DNA of 64,000 nucleotides from Gluconacetobacter johannae (lineage in GTDB: Bacteria; Pseudomonadota; Alphaproteobacteria; Acetobacterales; Acetobacteraceae): contig NZ_BAQK01000037.1 in the NCBI RefSeq assembly GCF_025994435.1, positions 1-64,000 on the forward strand. Direction: 5' to 3'. The translations under genes were made by a program, and so were the position numbers. The first letter of the stretch is position 1. Each line of letters begins with the position of its first letter. The notes under the pieces are model-generated. The model worked only from the letters and a program-made list of their open reading frames with translations. It was not told the DNA's origin and made no database searches. Below are positions 1-8,475 of this stretch, in pieces.

Positions 1-576
1 GACAATCCGGCCTCGATCGCCGTCCTGCGCCGCATCGGTTTTCGCGAATCCGGGACCGGACGGCAGGAATTCGTCTCGCGCGGCGGCGAGCACCCGGTGG
101 TGCTGTTCGAGGCGACCCGCGCCGACCTGTCGGTGGACGGCCCGGCGAACCCCGCCGATGGCGCCCCGTCGGGACAGAAGAAGATCGTCCTGGTCGCGGC
201 GGTGGCGCTGATCGATTCCGATGGCCGGATCCTGCTGGCGCGACGGCCGGAAGGCAAGCCGATGGCCGGGCTGTGGGAATTCCCCGGCGGCAAGGTCGAA
301 CCCGGCGAAACGCCCGAGGCCGCGCTGATCCGCGAACTGGACGAGGAACTGGGGCTGGACGTCGCACGGTCGTGCCTGGCGCCCTATAGTTTCGTCTCTC
401 ATGACTACGGGCATTTCCACCTTCTGATGCCCGTCTATGTCTGCCGGCGCTGGAAGAACGTGCCGCGCCCGCGCGAGGGGCAGACCCTGGCCTGGGTCCG
501 GGCCGAGGCCCTGTCGGACTATCCGATGCCCGAAGCCGACCTGCCCCTGATCCCCGTGCTGCGCGACCTGATCTGA
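1..576 (+). CDS. GNAT acetyltransferase-Nudix hydrolase fusion (5' end missing)
   Basis: The frame is open from the first base of the window. The first ~35 codons look like the C-terminal end of a GNAT N-acetyltransferase (NPASIAVLRRIGFRESGTG, the usual N-x-x-S-x-x-V-L-x-x-x-G-F motif followed by a last strand). After a ~20-residue Pro/Ala/Asp linker comes a complete MutT-type Nudix domain with a perfect Nudix box at about nt 286-354 (GKVEPGE, then RELDEELGL). The Nudix half resembles 8-oxo-dGTP or (deoxy)NTP pyrophosphohydrolases of ~130 residues that clean the nucleotide pool. A GTG at 97 could start a Nudix-only protein, but it lies inside the GNAT motif, so I read this as a fused bifunctional protein whose N-terminal acetyltransferase lies outside the window. 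Substrates of both halves are inferred. Confidence 0.8.
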   Translation, partial: DNPASIAVLRRIGFRESGTGRQEFVSRGGEHPVVLFEATRADLSVDGPANPADGAPSGQKKIVLVAAVALIDSDGRILLARRPEGKPMAGLWEFPGGKVEPGETPEAALIRELDEELGLDVARSCLAPYSFVSHDYGHFHLLMPVYVCRRWKNVPRPREGQTLAWVRAEALSDYPMPEADLPLIPVLRDLI

Positions 577-579
577 TCC

Positions 580-1488
580 TTACAGGACGATCGACCGCGC
601 CAGGGGAAAGACCGCCTGCCGCTGGCCGGGAATGCTGCTGCCGAACGAGAACAGCCCACCGGTCAGCGGTTCGGCCTGAAGCTGTTCCGGCGACAGGCCG
701 TTGCGCGCGGTCGTGACGAAGACGGTACGGTAGTCCGGGCCGCCGAACGCGACCTTGGTGACGTTGCGTGCCGGCAGCGGAATCGGATCGACCGGCGTTC
801 CGTCGGGGGCCAGGCGCTCGATCCGTCCGCCGCCCCATACGCCGATCCACAGGAAGCCCGCGCTGTCCACCGCGATTCCATCCGGATAACCATCGTCCAG
901 GGTCGCGAAGACACGGCGATTGGACAATGCTCCCCCCTTCCCGACGTCGAAGGCATAGACGATTCGCGCCGGGGAATGGTTGTGGTACAAAGTCCGTCCA
1001 TCGGGCGAGAGCGCCGGCCCGTTGCTGACGATATAGCCTTCGTCCTCGCGATGGATGTGCAGGCCGCCGTCCGCCTGCGTCACGGAATACAGCGAACCCG
1101 TCGGCTCGGTTTCGGCATCGTGCATCGTGCCGAACCACAGGCGGCCGGCGGCATCGACATGGCCGTCATTGATCCGGTTGCCCGGCAGTTCCGGTTCGAC
1201 CAGCGTATCGAGGCTGAACCGGCCGCTGGCGGGATCGAAGCGATGCAGCCCGTCCTTCAGCCCGCACAGGAACGTGCCGTCGTTCGACGGCACCAGGAAA
1301 CCGGGGCGGTCTGGCGCATCCCAACTGGTCGTCTCGCCGCTTTCGGGGCGGTAGCGATGGATCGCGCGGCCGACGATATCGACGAAATACAGGGCCTGCT
1401 CGGCCTCGGCCCAGACCGGCCCCTCGCCCAGGGTGGCGCGCAGATCCCACACGCAGCGCGGCGCGCCGCAGATCGGTCCCTTCAACAT
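580..1488 (-). CDS. SMP-30/gluconolactonase/LRE family protein
   Basis: 302 residues, the usual length for the SMP-30 (regucalcin, gluconolactonase) six-bladed beta-propeller family. Family metal-site motifs are visible: the Glu in LGEGPVW near the N-terminus, NRINDG in the middle, the Asn in SNGPALSPDG, and the Asp in YPDGIAVD. These proteins hydrolyse sugar lactones with a divalent metal, which would suit an acetic acid bacterium that oxidises sugars to lactones. No signal peptide is seen, so it is probably cytoplasmic. The ATG is preceded by a strong purine-rich Shine-Dalgarno (GAGGAGGAG). It ends 3 bp from the converging GNAT-Nudix gene and is divergent from the CinA-like gene. Exact substrate is unknown. 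Confidence 0.85.
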   Translation of the reverse strand: MLKGPICGAPRCVWDLRATLGEGPVWAEAEQALYFVDIVGRAIHRYRPESGETTSWDAPDRPGFLVPSNDGTFLCGLKDGLHRFDPASGRFSLDTLVEPELPGNRINDGHVDAAGRLWFGTMHDAETEPTGSLYSVTQADGGLHIHREDEGYIVSNGPALSPDGRTLYHNHSPARIVYAFDVGKGGALSNRRVFATLDDGYPDGIAVDSAGFLWIGVWGGGRIERLAPDGTPVDPIPLPARNVTKVAFGGPDYRTVFVTTARNGLSPEQLQAEPLTGGLFSFGSSIPGQRQAVFPLARSIVL

Positions 1489-1562
1489 CCTGCTCCTCCT
1501 CTCTGGCCCGGACGGCCCTTCGGGGTCATAGTGCGATCATACCGCAAAGGTGGAATCCGGTC

Positions 1563-2318
1563 ATGAATCCCACAGCCTGCATCCTGGTGATCGGCAACGA
1601 AATCCTCTCGGGCCGCACGCAGGACGTGAACGTGCAGTATATCGCCCGTCGCCTGGCGGAGCTCGGCATTTCCCTGATGGAGGTCCGGGTCATCCCCGAT
1701 GTCCGCGAGACCATCGTCACCACGGTATGCGATGTCCGGGCGCGGTTCGACCATGTCTTCACCACCGGCGGCATCGGGCCCACCCACGACGACATTACCG
1801 CACCCTGTATCGCCGAGGCGTTCGGCGTGCCATGGAGCATCCACCCCGAGTCGTTCGGCCTGCTGGAAGCCCATTTCCCACCCGGCGAATTCAACGCCGC
1901 CCGGCAGCGCATGGCGACCCTGCCCGAAGGCGCCATCCCGATCCGCAATCCGGTCTCGGTCGCGCCGGGCTTCAGCATGGGCAATGTCCATGTGATGGCC
2001 GGCGTTCCCCGCATCATGCGCGCGATGTTCGAGGAGCTGGCCCCCGGCCTGACACACGGCACACCCGTCACATCCATCAGCTGGTACGCGCTGGACCTGT
2101 ATGAAGGCACGCTGGCCGCCGGACTGTCCGACGTCCAGTCGCGCCATGGGCAGGTCGATATCGGGTCCTACCCCTTCCGCCGCCCCGACGGGCGGCGCGG
2201 CGTGGCCCTGGTGAGCAAGGGGCTGGACGCCCCCGCCGTGCATCAGGCCGCCGACGCGGTCCATGACCTGATCGAAACCCTGGGCTTCACGCCCATCGCG
2301 GGCGAACCGCCCCCCTGA
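1563..2318 (+). CDS. Competence/damage-inducible protein A-like (molybdopterin-binding fold)
   Basis: 251 residues. The N-terminal ~170 residues match the MoCF/CinA N-terminal domain: IGNEILSG near residue 10 and the phosphate-binding loop TTGGIGPTHDD in the first third. Full-length CinA has a second deamidase (PncC) domain; this protein lacks it and belongs to the short stand-alone form common in alphaproteobacteria. In some members this domain hydrolyses ADP-ribose or NMN-type substrates, but the role of the short form is not settled. It stands alone between a divergent lactonase gene and the convergent accA. Confidence 0.85.
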   Translation: MNPTACILVIGNEILSGRTQDVNVQYIARRLAELGISLMEVRVIPDVRETIVTTVCDVRARFDHVFTTGGIGPTHDDITAPCIAEAFGVPWSIHPESFGLLEAHFPPGEFNAARQRMATLPEGAIPIRNPVSVAPGFSMGNVHVMAGVPRIMRAMFEELAPGLTHGTPVTSISWYALDLYEGTLAAGLSDVQSRHGQVDIGSYPFRRPDGRRGVALVSKGLDAPAVHQAADAVHDLIETLGFTPIAGEPPP

Positions 2319-2345
2319 GCGGGAAAACGAATCGCGGGCGCGATG

Positions 2346-3302
2346 TCAGGTCAGCCCGTCACGCCCCATGGCCAGGAACTTCTCGCGCCGCTGGGCGACC
2401 AGCACCGCGGGGTCGCGCGCCAGAAGGGCCGGAAGGTCGGCCGCGATCGCATCGCCGACCGACCGGATCGCTGCCGCCGGGTCCCGCTGCGCCCCGCCCA
2501 GCGGTTCGGGGACGATGCGGTCGATCAGGCCGAGTTGCAGCAGGTCCTGGGCCGTCAGCTTCAGCGCATCGGCCGCACTGGTCGCCTGCTTGGGGTCGCG
2601 CCACAGGATCGAGGCGCAGGCCTCGGGCGAGATGACCGAATAGATCGCATGTTCCAGCATCATGACCCGGTCGCCGGCCCCCAGCGCCACCGCGCCGCCC
2701 GAACCGCCCTCGCCGATCACGGTGGCGATCACCGGGACGGGCGCGGACAGGCAGACGTCGATCGAGCGCGCGATGGCTTCGGCCTGCCCGCGCGCCTCGG
2801 CGTCGATACCGGGCCATGCGCCCGACGTGTCGATGAAGGTCAGGATCGGCATGCCGAAGCGGATCGCCAGCTTCATCAGACGCTGGGCCTTGCGATAGCC
2901 CTCGGGCCGGGCCATGCCGAAATTATGCTGCAGGCGGGTTTCCAGGTCCGCGCCGCGCTCGGTCCCGATCACGACGACCGGCTGGTCGCCGAACCGGCCG
3001 ATACCGCCGATCACGGCCTTGTCCTCGGCGAACAGGCGGTCGCCGGCCAGCGGCGTGAAATCGTTCACCAGCGTGTGGATGTAATCCACCGCATGCGGAC
3101 GCTGGGCATGGCGGGCGACCTGCACCTTCTGCCAGGGGGTCAGCTTGGCATAGGCCGCGCGAAGCTGCTTGTCCGATTTCTCGGTCAGCCTGGCGATTTC
3201 CTCGGCGATGTTGATTCCGTCCGGCCCGGACATCTTGCGAAGCTCGTCGATCTTGTTCTCAAGCTCGGCGACCGACTTTTCGAAATCTAGAAACTGGCGC
3301 AT
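2346..3302 (-). CDS. accA: Acetyl-CoA carboxylase carboxyltransferase subunit alpha
   Basis: 318 residues, normal for AccA. It transfers the carboxyl group from carboxybiotin to acetyl-CoA as half of the AccA2-AccD2 complex, the first committed step of fatty-acid synthesis. It begins MRQFLDFEKSVAELENKIDEL, the conserved N-terminal helix of AccA, which fixes the start at 3302 even though the frame is open for another 324 bp upstream. Family motifs include RPEGYRKA, FIDTSGAWPG (oxyanion region), IGEGGSGGA and SPEACASILW. It lies 82 bp downstream of xerD on the same strand, a pairing common in alphaproteobacteria. Confidence 0.96.
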   Translation of the reverse strand: MRQFLDFEKSVAELENKIDELRKMSGPDGINIAEEIARLTEKSDKQLRAAYAKLTPWQKVQVARHAQRPHAVDYIHTLVNDFTPLAGDRLFAEDKAVIGGIGRFGDQPVVVIGTERGADLETRLQHNFGMARPEGYRKAQRLMKLAIRFGMPILTFIDTSGAWPGIDAEARGQAEAIARSIDVCLSAPVPVIATVIGEGGSGGAVALGAGDRVMMLEHAIYSVISPEACASILWRDPKQATSAADALKLTAQDLLQLGLIDRIVPEPLGGAQRDPAAAIRSVGDAIAADLPALLARDPAVLVAQRREKFLAMGRDGLT

Positions 3303-3384
3303 GCGGTGCGGATAGCACAGCCACGTTTCCTGCCAAGCACATTCCGCAGGGAAACCGCCCGCCCGCGCACGTTTTGCCGGCAAA

Positions 3385-4311
3385 TCACGCCGATTCCGTT
3401 CCGGACGTGGCCTGGGCCAGCGGATGATGCGCCTCCAGCGCCTGCCGCAGCCGTTCGGCCAGCACATGGGTATAGATCTGGGTCGTCGCGATGTCCGCAT
3501 GCCCCAGCAGGACCTGCAGCGCCCGCAGATCGGCGCCGCGGGCCAGCATGTGCGTCGCGAAGGAATGGCGCAGTACGTGAGGCGACAGCCGTTCGGGGTC
3601 CAGCCCGGCCCGCAGCCCCACATCATGCAGGATCCGGTCGAATCCCTGGCGGGTCAGCGGCCGGCGGGGGTCGCGGCCGGGAAACAGGTACGGGCTGCCC
3701 AACGGGCGGTCGTGGGCGACCAGCGCCTCCGCCGCCGCCCGGGCGGCGGCGGACAGCGGCACGACTCGTTCCCGCCCGCCCTTGCCGCGCACCAGCAGCA
3801 TCTGCGCGGCCCCCGCCAGGCTGCGACGCGGCAGGGCCAGCAATTCGGAAATACGCAGGCCGGAGGCATAGAGCATCTCCAGCGCCGCCCGCGCCACCAG
3901 CCATCGCCGCGCCTCTGGCGTGCCCGAATCCGTCTCCGTCGCGCAGGCCGCCAGCAGGGACTCGACTTCCGATTCGGACAGGAAGCGCGGCAGGGGGGCG
4001 GCAAGGCGGGGCGCGTCCAGCAGGTCGGCCGGGTTGTCGGGCCGCACCCCTTCGCGCGCCAGGAACAGATGGAACTGCTTCAGGCAGGACAGGCGGCGCG
4101 CCTGGGTCCGTGGCGACAGGCCCGTGCGGGCCAGGGTCGCCATATAGTCGCGCAACAGATCGGCATCGGCGTCATGGATGGCCCGCCCGCCCTGGCGGGC
4201 GTGGGTGGCGAAATCGTCCAGGTCACGCGCATAGGCCTTCAGCGTGTTCGGCGCGGCGCCCCGTTCGGCGGCCAGCATTTCCAGAAACGCCTCGGCGTGC
4301 GCGCCGCTCAC
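3385..4311 (-). CDS. xerD: Site-specific tyrosine recombinase XerD
   Basis: 308 residues with the two-domain layout of XerC/XerD: an N-terminal SAM-like core-binding domain (residues ~1-100) and a C-terminal catalytic domain. All catalytic residues are visible: Arg in ASGLRISEL, Lys in RGKGGRERVVPL, the HxxR of HVLRHSFATH, the last His in LLGHADIATTQ, and the Tyr nucleophile in IYTHV. With XerC it resolves chromosome dimers at dif near the division septum. The neighbours accA and aroK favour XerD over XerC and over a phage integrase; no att sites or phage genes are nearby. I chose GTG at 4311, which overlaps the stop of the small upstream gene as GTGA, although the frame is open to 4839. Confidence 0.93.
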   Translation of the reverse strand: MSGAHAEAFLEMLAAERGAAPNTLKAYARDLDDFATHARQGGRAIHDADADLLRDYMATLARTGLSPRTQARRLSCLKQFHLFLAREGVRPDNPADLLDAPRLAAPLPRFLSESEVESLLAACATETDSGTPEARRWLVARAALEMLYASGLRISELLALPRRSLAGAAQMLLVRGKGGRERVVPLSAAARAAAEALVAHDRPLGSPYLFPGRDPRRPLTRQGFDRILHDVGLRAGLDPERLSPHVLRHSFATHMLARGADLRALQVLLGHADIATTQIYTHVLAERLRQALEAHHPLAQATSGTESA

Positions 4312-4451
4312 GGATGGGCGAAACGGTCCGACGGAACATCCTTGTGGACCGGCTGGACCGGGGCGGGCGGCGGAAACGCGCCCATGGAGACGAATCCCCC
4401 CGCCAGCACAAGGACGACCACGCCCAGAAGAACCAACAAGATGCGCTGCAT
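4308..4451 (-). CDS. Small single-pass membrane protein (47 aa) coupled to xerD
   Basis: A 47-codon frame beginning MQRILLVLLGVVVLVLAGG. Residues 3-22 form one clear transmembrane helix or uncleaved signal anchor, followed by a Pro-rich tail (PPPAPVQPVH) ending DVPSDRFAHP. An AGGGG Shine-Dalgarno lies about 7 nt before the ATG. Its TGA overlaps the GTG of xerD (GTGA), so the two are probably translationally coupled. The opposite strand carries the upstream region of aroKB. I do not know a function. Reality is supported by the ribosome site, the sharp hydrophobic-polar division and the stop-start overlap. Confidence 0.72.
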   Translation of the reverse strand: MQRILLVLLGVVVLVLAGGFVSMGAFPPPAPVQPVHKDVPSDRFAHP

Positions 4452-4555
4452 GACGGCCCCTAATGACACGAAAAGCTGTATCCGCCAGCGGCCGGAACTC
4501 CCCGTTCACGAACCGACATGGCTTGCCGCCTTCGCTGTATGTTAGGTTGGCGATC

Positions 4556-6316
4556 ATGTCACGTCCGATCGACCCGCCTGCTCCCCGTTCGCCTGCCGCG
4601 CCCCCCCTCGACGGCAGGGACGAGCCGTTCTTCCCCTTCGACCTCGATGCGGTGAAACACACGGACCGGCATCGTACCGCAGGGCCGACCGGGCGCAGCA
4701 TCGTGCTGGTGGGCCTGATGGGGGCGGGCAAGACGACGATCGGCCGCAGGGTCGCGTCGCGGCTGGGCCTGCCCTTCGTCGACGCGGATGTGGAGATCGA
4801 ACGCGCGGCCGGCTGTTCCATCGCCGACCTGTTCGCCAATTATGGCGAGGCGGAGTTCCGCAAGGGCGAACGGCGGGTCATCCGGCGGATCCTCGACGAC
4901 AGGCCGCTGGTCCTGGCGACCGGCGGCGGTGCGTTCATGGACCCCGCGACCCGCGCGGTCATCCGCGTGCACGCGACATCGGTGTGGCTGCGCTGCCCCC
5001 TGCCCGTGCTGGTCCGGCGCGTCCAGGGCCGCACCCACCGCCCGCTGCTGAACCAGGGCGACCCGCGCGAGATTCTCGCCGGACTTATGGAAATACGGCA
5101 TCCGGTCTATGCCGAAGCCGACCTTATCGTGGATTGTGGAGACGAGAACGTGGACCAAAGCGCCGGCAACGTCATCAGCGCCCTGACCCTGGCCCAGCAG
5201 CCGCGAATCGTCCCGGTCAGGCTGGAGCGCTGGCAGTACGACGTCACCATCGGCGCGGACCTGATCCGGCATGCCGGCGTGCTCCTGCTCCCCGTCCTGC
5301 GGCAGAAGCGGGTGGTGGTCGTGACCGACGACACCGTGGCAGAGCTGCACCTGCCCCGCCTGCTGGAAGGGCTGGCCGAGGCCGGGATTCGGGCCGAGAC
5401 GATCATCGTCCCCCCCGGCGAGGGATCGAAGACGATCGGGGAATACGAACGCGTGACCAACACCCTGCTGGAACTGGCGGTGGAGCGCGGAACCACGGTC
5501 ATCGCCCTGGGCGGCGGCGTGGTGGGCGACCTGGCCGGCTTCGCCGCGGCGACCACCCTGCGCGGCCTGCCGTTCGTGCAGATCCCGACCACGCTGCTGT
5601 CGCAGGTCGATTCGTCGGTGGGCGGCAAGACGGGCATCAACACCCCGTTCGGCAAGAATCTGCTGGGCGCCTTCCACCAGCCAGTCGCGGTGCTGGCCGA
5701 CACCTCGGCCCTGGCGACCCTGCCGTTGCGCGAGATCCGGGCGGGCTATGCCGAAATCGTCAAGGCCGGCCTGATCGGGGACGCCGCCCTGTTCGAATGG
5801 TGCGAGGCCAACGGCCAGGCGGTCCTGGATGGCGAGCCCGAGGCCCAGGCCGAGGCCGTCCGCCTGGCCTGCGCCTTCAAGGCGCAGGTCGTCGGCGACG
5901 ACGAACGCGAGGAGAAGAAATCCGACGGGCGCGCCCTTCTGAACCTGGGCCATACGTTCGGTCACGCGCTGGAGGCCGAGCTGGGCTACGACGGGCGCCT
6001 GCTGCATGGCGAAGCGGTGTCGATCGGCCTGCACCTGGCCTTCCTGACCTCGGTTCGCATGGGGTTCTGCGCCCGGACCGACCTCGACCGGGTCACCAGC
6101 CATCTGGACCGACTGGGCATGCCCGCGCGGATATCCGACCTGGGGCATGTCTTCTCGGCCGAAACGCTGATCGGGCACATGCAGCGGGACAAGAAAATGC
6201 GCGACGGGCGGCTGTCCTTCGTCCTGGCGCGCGGGATCGGGCAGGCCTTCACCTGCCGCGACGTCCCGGACGACCTCGTCCGCGAGGTTCTAATCACGGA
6301 ATTGTGTGCTCCCTGA
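4556..6316 (+). CDS. aroKB: Bifunctional shikimate kinase / 3-dehydroquinate synthase
   Basis: 586 residues made of two complete shikimate-pathway enzymes. After a ~45-residue extension comes shikimate kinase (residues ~48-205) with P-loop GLMGAGKTT at 53-61, the Asp of DADVEIER and ATGGGA. Dehydroquinate synthase follows (residues ~215-580) with GGGVVGDLAGF for NAD binding, TTLLSQVDSSVGGKTG, and the zinc-ligand regions AGYAEIVKAG, LGHTFGHALE and HGEAVSIG. It performs cyclisation of DAHP to dehydroquinate (step 2) and phosphorylation of shikimate (step 5). In most bacteria these are adjacent separate genes; the fusion is known in Acetobacteraceae. The ATG at 4556 is chosen because homology only begins well inside; an upstream ATG at 4463 is open but codes for unlikely sequence. 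Confidence 0.95.
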   Translation: MSRPIDPPAPRSPAAPPLDGRDEPFFPFDLDAVKHTDRHRTAGPTGRSIVLVGLMGAGKTTIGRRVASRLGLPFVDADVEIERAAGCSIADLFANYGEAEFRKGERRVIRRILDDRPLVLATGGGAFMDPATRAVIRVHATSVWLRCPLPVLVRRVQGRTHRPLLNQGDPREILAGLMEIRHPVYAEADLIVDCGDENVDQSAGNVISALTLAQQPRIVPVRLERWQYDVTIGADLIRHAGVLLLPVLRQKRVVVVTDDTVAELHLPRLLEGLAEAGIRAETIIVPPGEGSKTIGEYERVTNTLLELAVERGTTVIALGGGVVGDLAGFAAATTLRGLPFVQIPTTLLSQVDSSVGGKTGINTPFGKNLLGAFHQPVAVLADTSALATLPLREIRAGYAEIVKAGLIGDAALFEWCEANGQAVLDGEPEAQAEAVRLACAFKAQVVGDDEREEKKSDGRALLNLGHTFGHALEAELGYDGRLLHGEAVSIGLHLAFLTSVRMGFCARTDLDRVTSHLDRLGMPARISDLGHVFSAETLIGHMQRDKKMRDGRLSFVLARGIGQAFTCRDVPDDLVREVLITELCAP

Positions 6317-6626
6317 GCGCCTGCCTGTGTCGGTGGGGACACATGTGCCCCCCATTACTTCCCGCCAGGCGAGCCCTCCGCAATATTCGCCCCTCGTCCC
6401 TCCCGGCCCCAAGGTATCGGAGACGGAACGGACCTCTTCCTATCCATAATTGCCCCGAAACAAACTGTTGCTTTTTCAACACGCATCGCACTGGTAATGG
6501 CGGTCCTGTCAACGGATGGGTTCCTCATCCGGAACCGAAAGATCTATAGGGGGTTAAGCATCACGCTGAGGCTGACCGTCTATGGTTTGACGGCCACTCG
6601 AACGGATGATCAAGAGGACGAAAATA
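6317..6626. other. Intergenic region upstream of the OmpA-like gene
   Basis: About 310 bp without a convincing gene and visibly less GC-rich than the flanks. Near 6333-6352 there is a near-palindrome centred on CACATGTG and flanked by GGGG/CCCC with one mismatch, just after the aroKB stop; it has no T-run, so it is not a standard terminator. The AT-richer stretch from ~6440 to 6600, including a short hairpin (GGATGGGTTCCTCATCC near 6520), is the likely promoter and leader of the outer-membrane protein gene. I could not assign a clear -35/-10 pair. Confidence 0.4.
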
Positions 6627-7748
6627 ATGCGTCTCCGCACGGCATTACTTGCCACCACGCTGATGGCGGCTGCACCTGTCGCCGCAAACGCTACCATCAT
6701 TACTGGTCCGTATGTGGATCTGGGTGCCGGTTACAACCTGGTACAGACCCAGCACGGCCGTTACGCCAACGATCCAGTGGCCCGCCAGTCCAGCTCGTCG
6801 ACGCTGCGCCACCATGATGGCTTCACCGGCTTCGGGTCCTTCGGCTGGGGCTTCGGCAACGGCCTGCGCGCCGAGGTCGAGGGCGTCTACAACTATTCGG
6901 AGATCAATCATCGCAGCGGCGTGCCGAACACGACCAGCGGCAGCGACCAGTCCTATGGTGGCCTCGTCAACGCCCTGTATGACATCGACCTGAAGCAGTT
7001 CGGCGTCGACATCCCCGTGACGCCGTTCGTCGGTGTTGGCGTCGGCTATCTGTGGCAGCACTACAACCCGACCACGACCACCTACATCAACAACGGCGGC
7101 ACCACGCGCCTGGGTGGCACCACCGGCAGCTTCGCGTATCAGGGCATCGTCGGTGCGGCCTTCGACGTCCCGAACGTGCCCGGCCTGCAGATCACGGCCC
7201 AGTACCGCATGATCGGCCAGGCGTTCACCGATGGCTCCTTCAGCCATACGTCGTATGGCCCGACCGGCCGCCGCACCGGCAACGTGAACTTCGACGACCG
7301 CTTCAACCACCAGTTCATCCTGGGTCTGCGTTACGCGTTCAACACGGCCCCGCCGCCGCCGCCGCCGGCCCCGGTCGTCGTGCCGCCCGCGCCGACACCG
7401 GCCCGCACCTATCTGGTGTTCTTCGACTGGGATCGTTCGGACCTGACGGCCCGCGCGCGTGAGATCGTGGCCGAAGCCGCCCAGGCATCGACCCACGTCC
7501 AGACGACCCGCATCGAGGTCAACGGCTACACCGACAACTCCGCCGCCCATCCGGGCCCGCGTGGTGAGAAGTACAACCTGGGTCTGTCCATCCGTCGCGC
7601 CAACAGCGTGAAGGCCGAACTGATCCGTGACGGCGTGCCGGCCAACGCGATCGACATCCACGGCTATGGCGAGCAGCATCCGCTGGTCCCGACGGGTCCG
7701 AACACCCGTGAGCCGCAGAACCGTCGCGTCGAGATCATCCTGCACTGA
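6627..7748 (+). CDS. OmpA-family outer-membrane protein (beta-barrel plus peptidoglycan-binding domain)
   Basis: 373 residues. A signal peptide (MRLRTALLATTLMAAAPVAANA) is followed by a beta-barrel of ~220 residues with many Gly/aromatic strands (GPYVDLGAGYNL, GFGSFGWGFGNGL, a terminal strand FILGLRYAF). Then comes a Pro-rich hinge (PPPPPPAPVVVPP) and an OmpA-like C-terminal domain (FFDWDRSDLTARAREIV, VNGYTDNSA, NRRVEII) that carries the conserved Asp and Arg for binding diaminopimelate in peptidoglycan. It would tie the outer membrane to the cell wall. The start at ATG 6627 follows AGAGGA by 9 nt; an in-frame ATG seven codons upstream at 6606 has no ribosome site and would break the signal peptide. 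Codon use is strongly biased, as in highly expressed genes, and a strong terminator follows. Confidence 0.9.
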   Translation: MRLRTALLATTLMAAAPVAANATIITGPYVDLGAGYNLVQTQHGRYANDPVARQSSSSTLRHHDGFTGFGSFGWGFGNGLRAEVEGVYNYSEINHRSGVPNTTSGSDQSYGGLVNALYDIDLKQFGVDIPVTPFVGVGVGYLWQHYNPTTTTYINNGGTTRLGGTTGSFAYQGIVGAAFDVPNVPGLQITAQYRMIGQAFTDGSFSHTSYGPTGRRTGNVNFDDRFNHQFILGLRYAFNTAPPPPPPAPVVVPPAPTPARTYLVFFDWDRSDLTARAREIVAEAAQASTHVQTTRIEVNGYTDNSAAHPGPRGEKYNLGLSIRRANSVKAELIRDGVPANAIDIHGYGEQHPLVPTGPNTREPQNRRVEIILH

Positions 7749-7777
7749 TCTCTGCCGCGCCCGTTCGGGAATGGTCG

Positions 7778-7813
7778 AAAAAGGGGGGTGCCTTCGGGCA
7801 TCCCCCTTTTTTT
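7778..7813 (+). terminator. Rho-independent terminator of the OmpA-like gene
   Basis: A GC stem (GGGGGTGCC / GGCATCCCC) closed by a TTCG tetraloop, flanked on the left by five A and on the right by seven T. It begins 29 bp after the stop codon. It is the most textbook terminator in the window. Confidence 0.92.
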
Positions 7814-7875
7814 GGTCGCATTCACATGACATCAGAACACGGCTCTGGAAAACAAGCAGGCCGCGCGCGCATTGA

Positions 7876-8475
7876 ATGCGGCAAAGCCCTTTGAAAGCAG
7901 GTTCCCTCGTCTTGTCCGACCCCCTCTCCGGCCCCGCAGCACGAGAATCGCACCACCACGGGGCCGTGGCGCCAGACGTGCAGGCGCGTGTCGCCCAGTT
8001 CCTGAAATTCGGGATTGTGGGTGGGTTCGGCCTGATGTGGGACACCATCACGCTCTACGCCACCCGCCCGATCGTGGGGCTGGCGGCGGCGACGATGGTG
8101 GCCTATTTCGTCGCCGCGACGATGAACTGGCTGATGAACCGCCACTGGACGTTTCGCCACCTGCGACACGCGGACAGGGCGCTGGTTCAGTGGATCCGGT
8201 TCCTGATGGCGAATTCCTGCGGGTTCGCCCTGAACCGGGGTACGGTCTTCACCCTGTTCCTGACGGTGCCGCTGTGCCGGGCGATACCCGCCCTGGCGCT
8301 GGCGGCAGGGTCACTTGCGGGGATGTTCTCCAATTTCAACCTCAGCCGGCGCCTGGTGTTCCGCCATCATGACGCCGCCGCCGCGCCGCATCACAGCGGG
8401 CCGGACTGCCCGGCCAACCAGAACGCCGCCTCCAGCCTGACGGACGTACGGAATTCGGACAGCAGCATCGGATAG
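7876..8475 (+). CDS. GtrA family membrane protein
   Basis: 199 residues. Four hydrophobic segments lie between residues ~35 and 165 and match the GtrA/DPMS fold: VAQFLKFGIVGGFGL opens the domain, and NWLMNRHWTFRH and the closing FSNFNLSRRLVFR are its typical charged N-x-x-x-x-R-x-W/V-F motifs. GtrA proteins are thought to flip or assist polyprenyl-linked sugars for cell-surface glycosylation, usually with a GtrB glycosyltransferase, but none is adjacent here. The start is uncertain: ATG 7876 gives an unusual ~30-residue N-terminal tail, and a TTG at 7912 is possible. The last ~28 codons run antisense through the 3' end of tenA. Confidence 0.82.
   Translation: MRQSPLKAGSLVLSDPLSGPAARESHHHGAVAPDVQARVAQFLKFGIVGGFGLMWDTITLYATRPIVGLAAATMVAYFVAATMNWLMNRHWTFRHLRHADRALVQWIRFLMANSCGFALNRGTVFTLFLTVPLCRAIPALALAAGSLAGMFSNFNLSRRLVFRHHDAAAAPHHSGPDCPANQNAASSLTDVRNSDSSIG

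Noticed and set aside
3385..4839. Extended 484-codon XerD or phage integrase
   Set aside because: The upstream part is antisense to aroKB and the small membrane protein frame; catalytic domain and neighbours fit chromosomal XerD and no att site or phage gene is seen.
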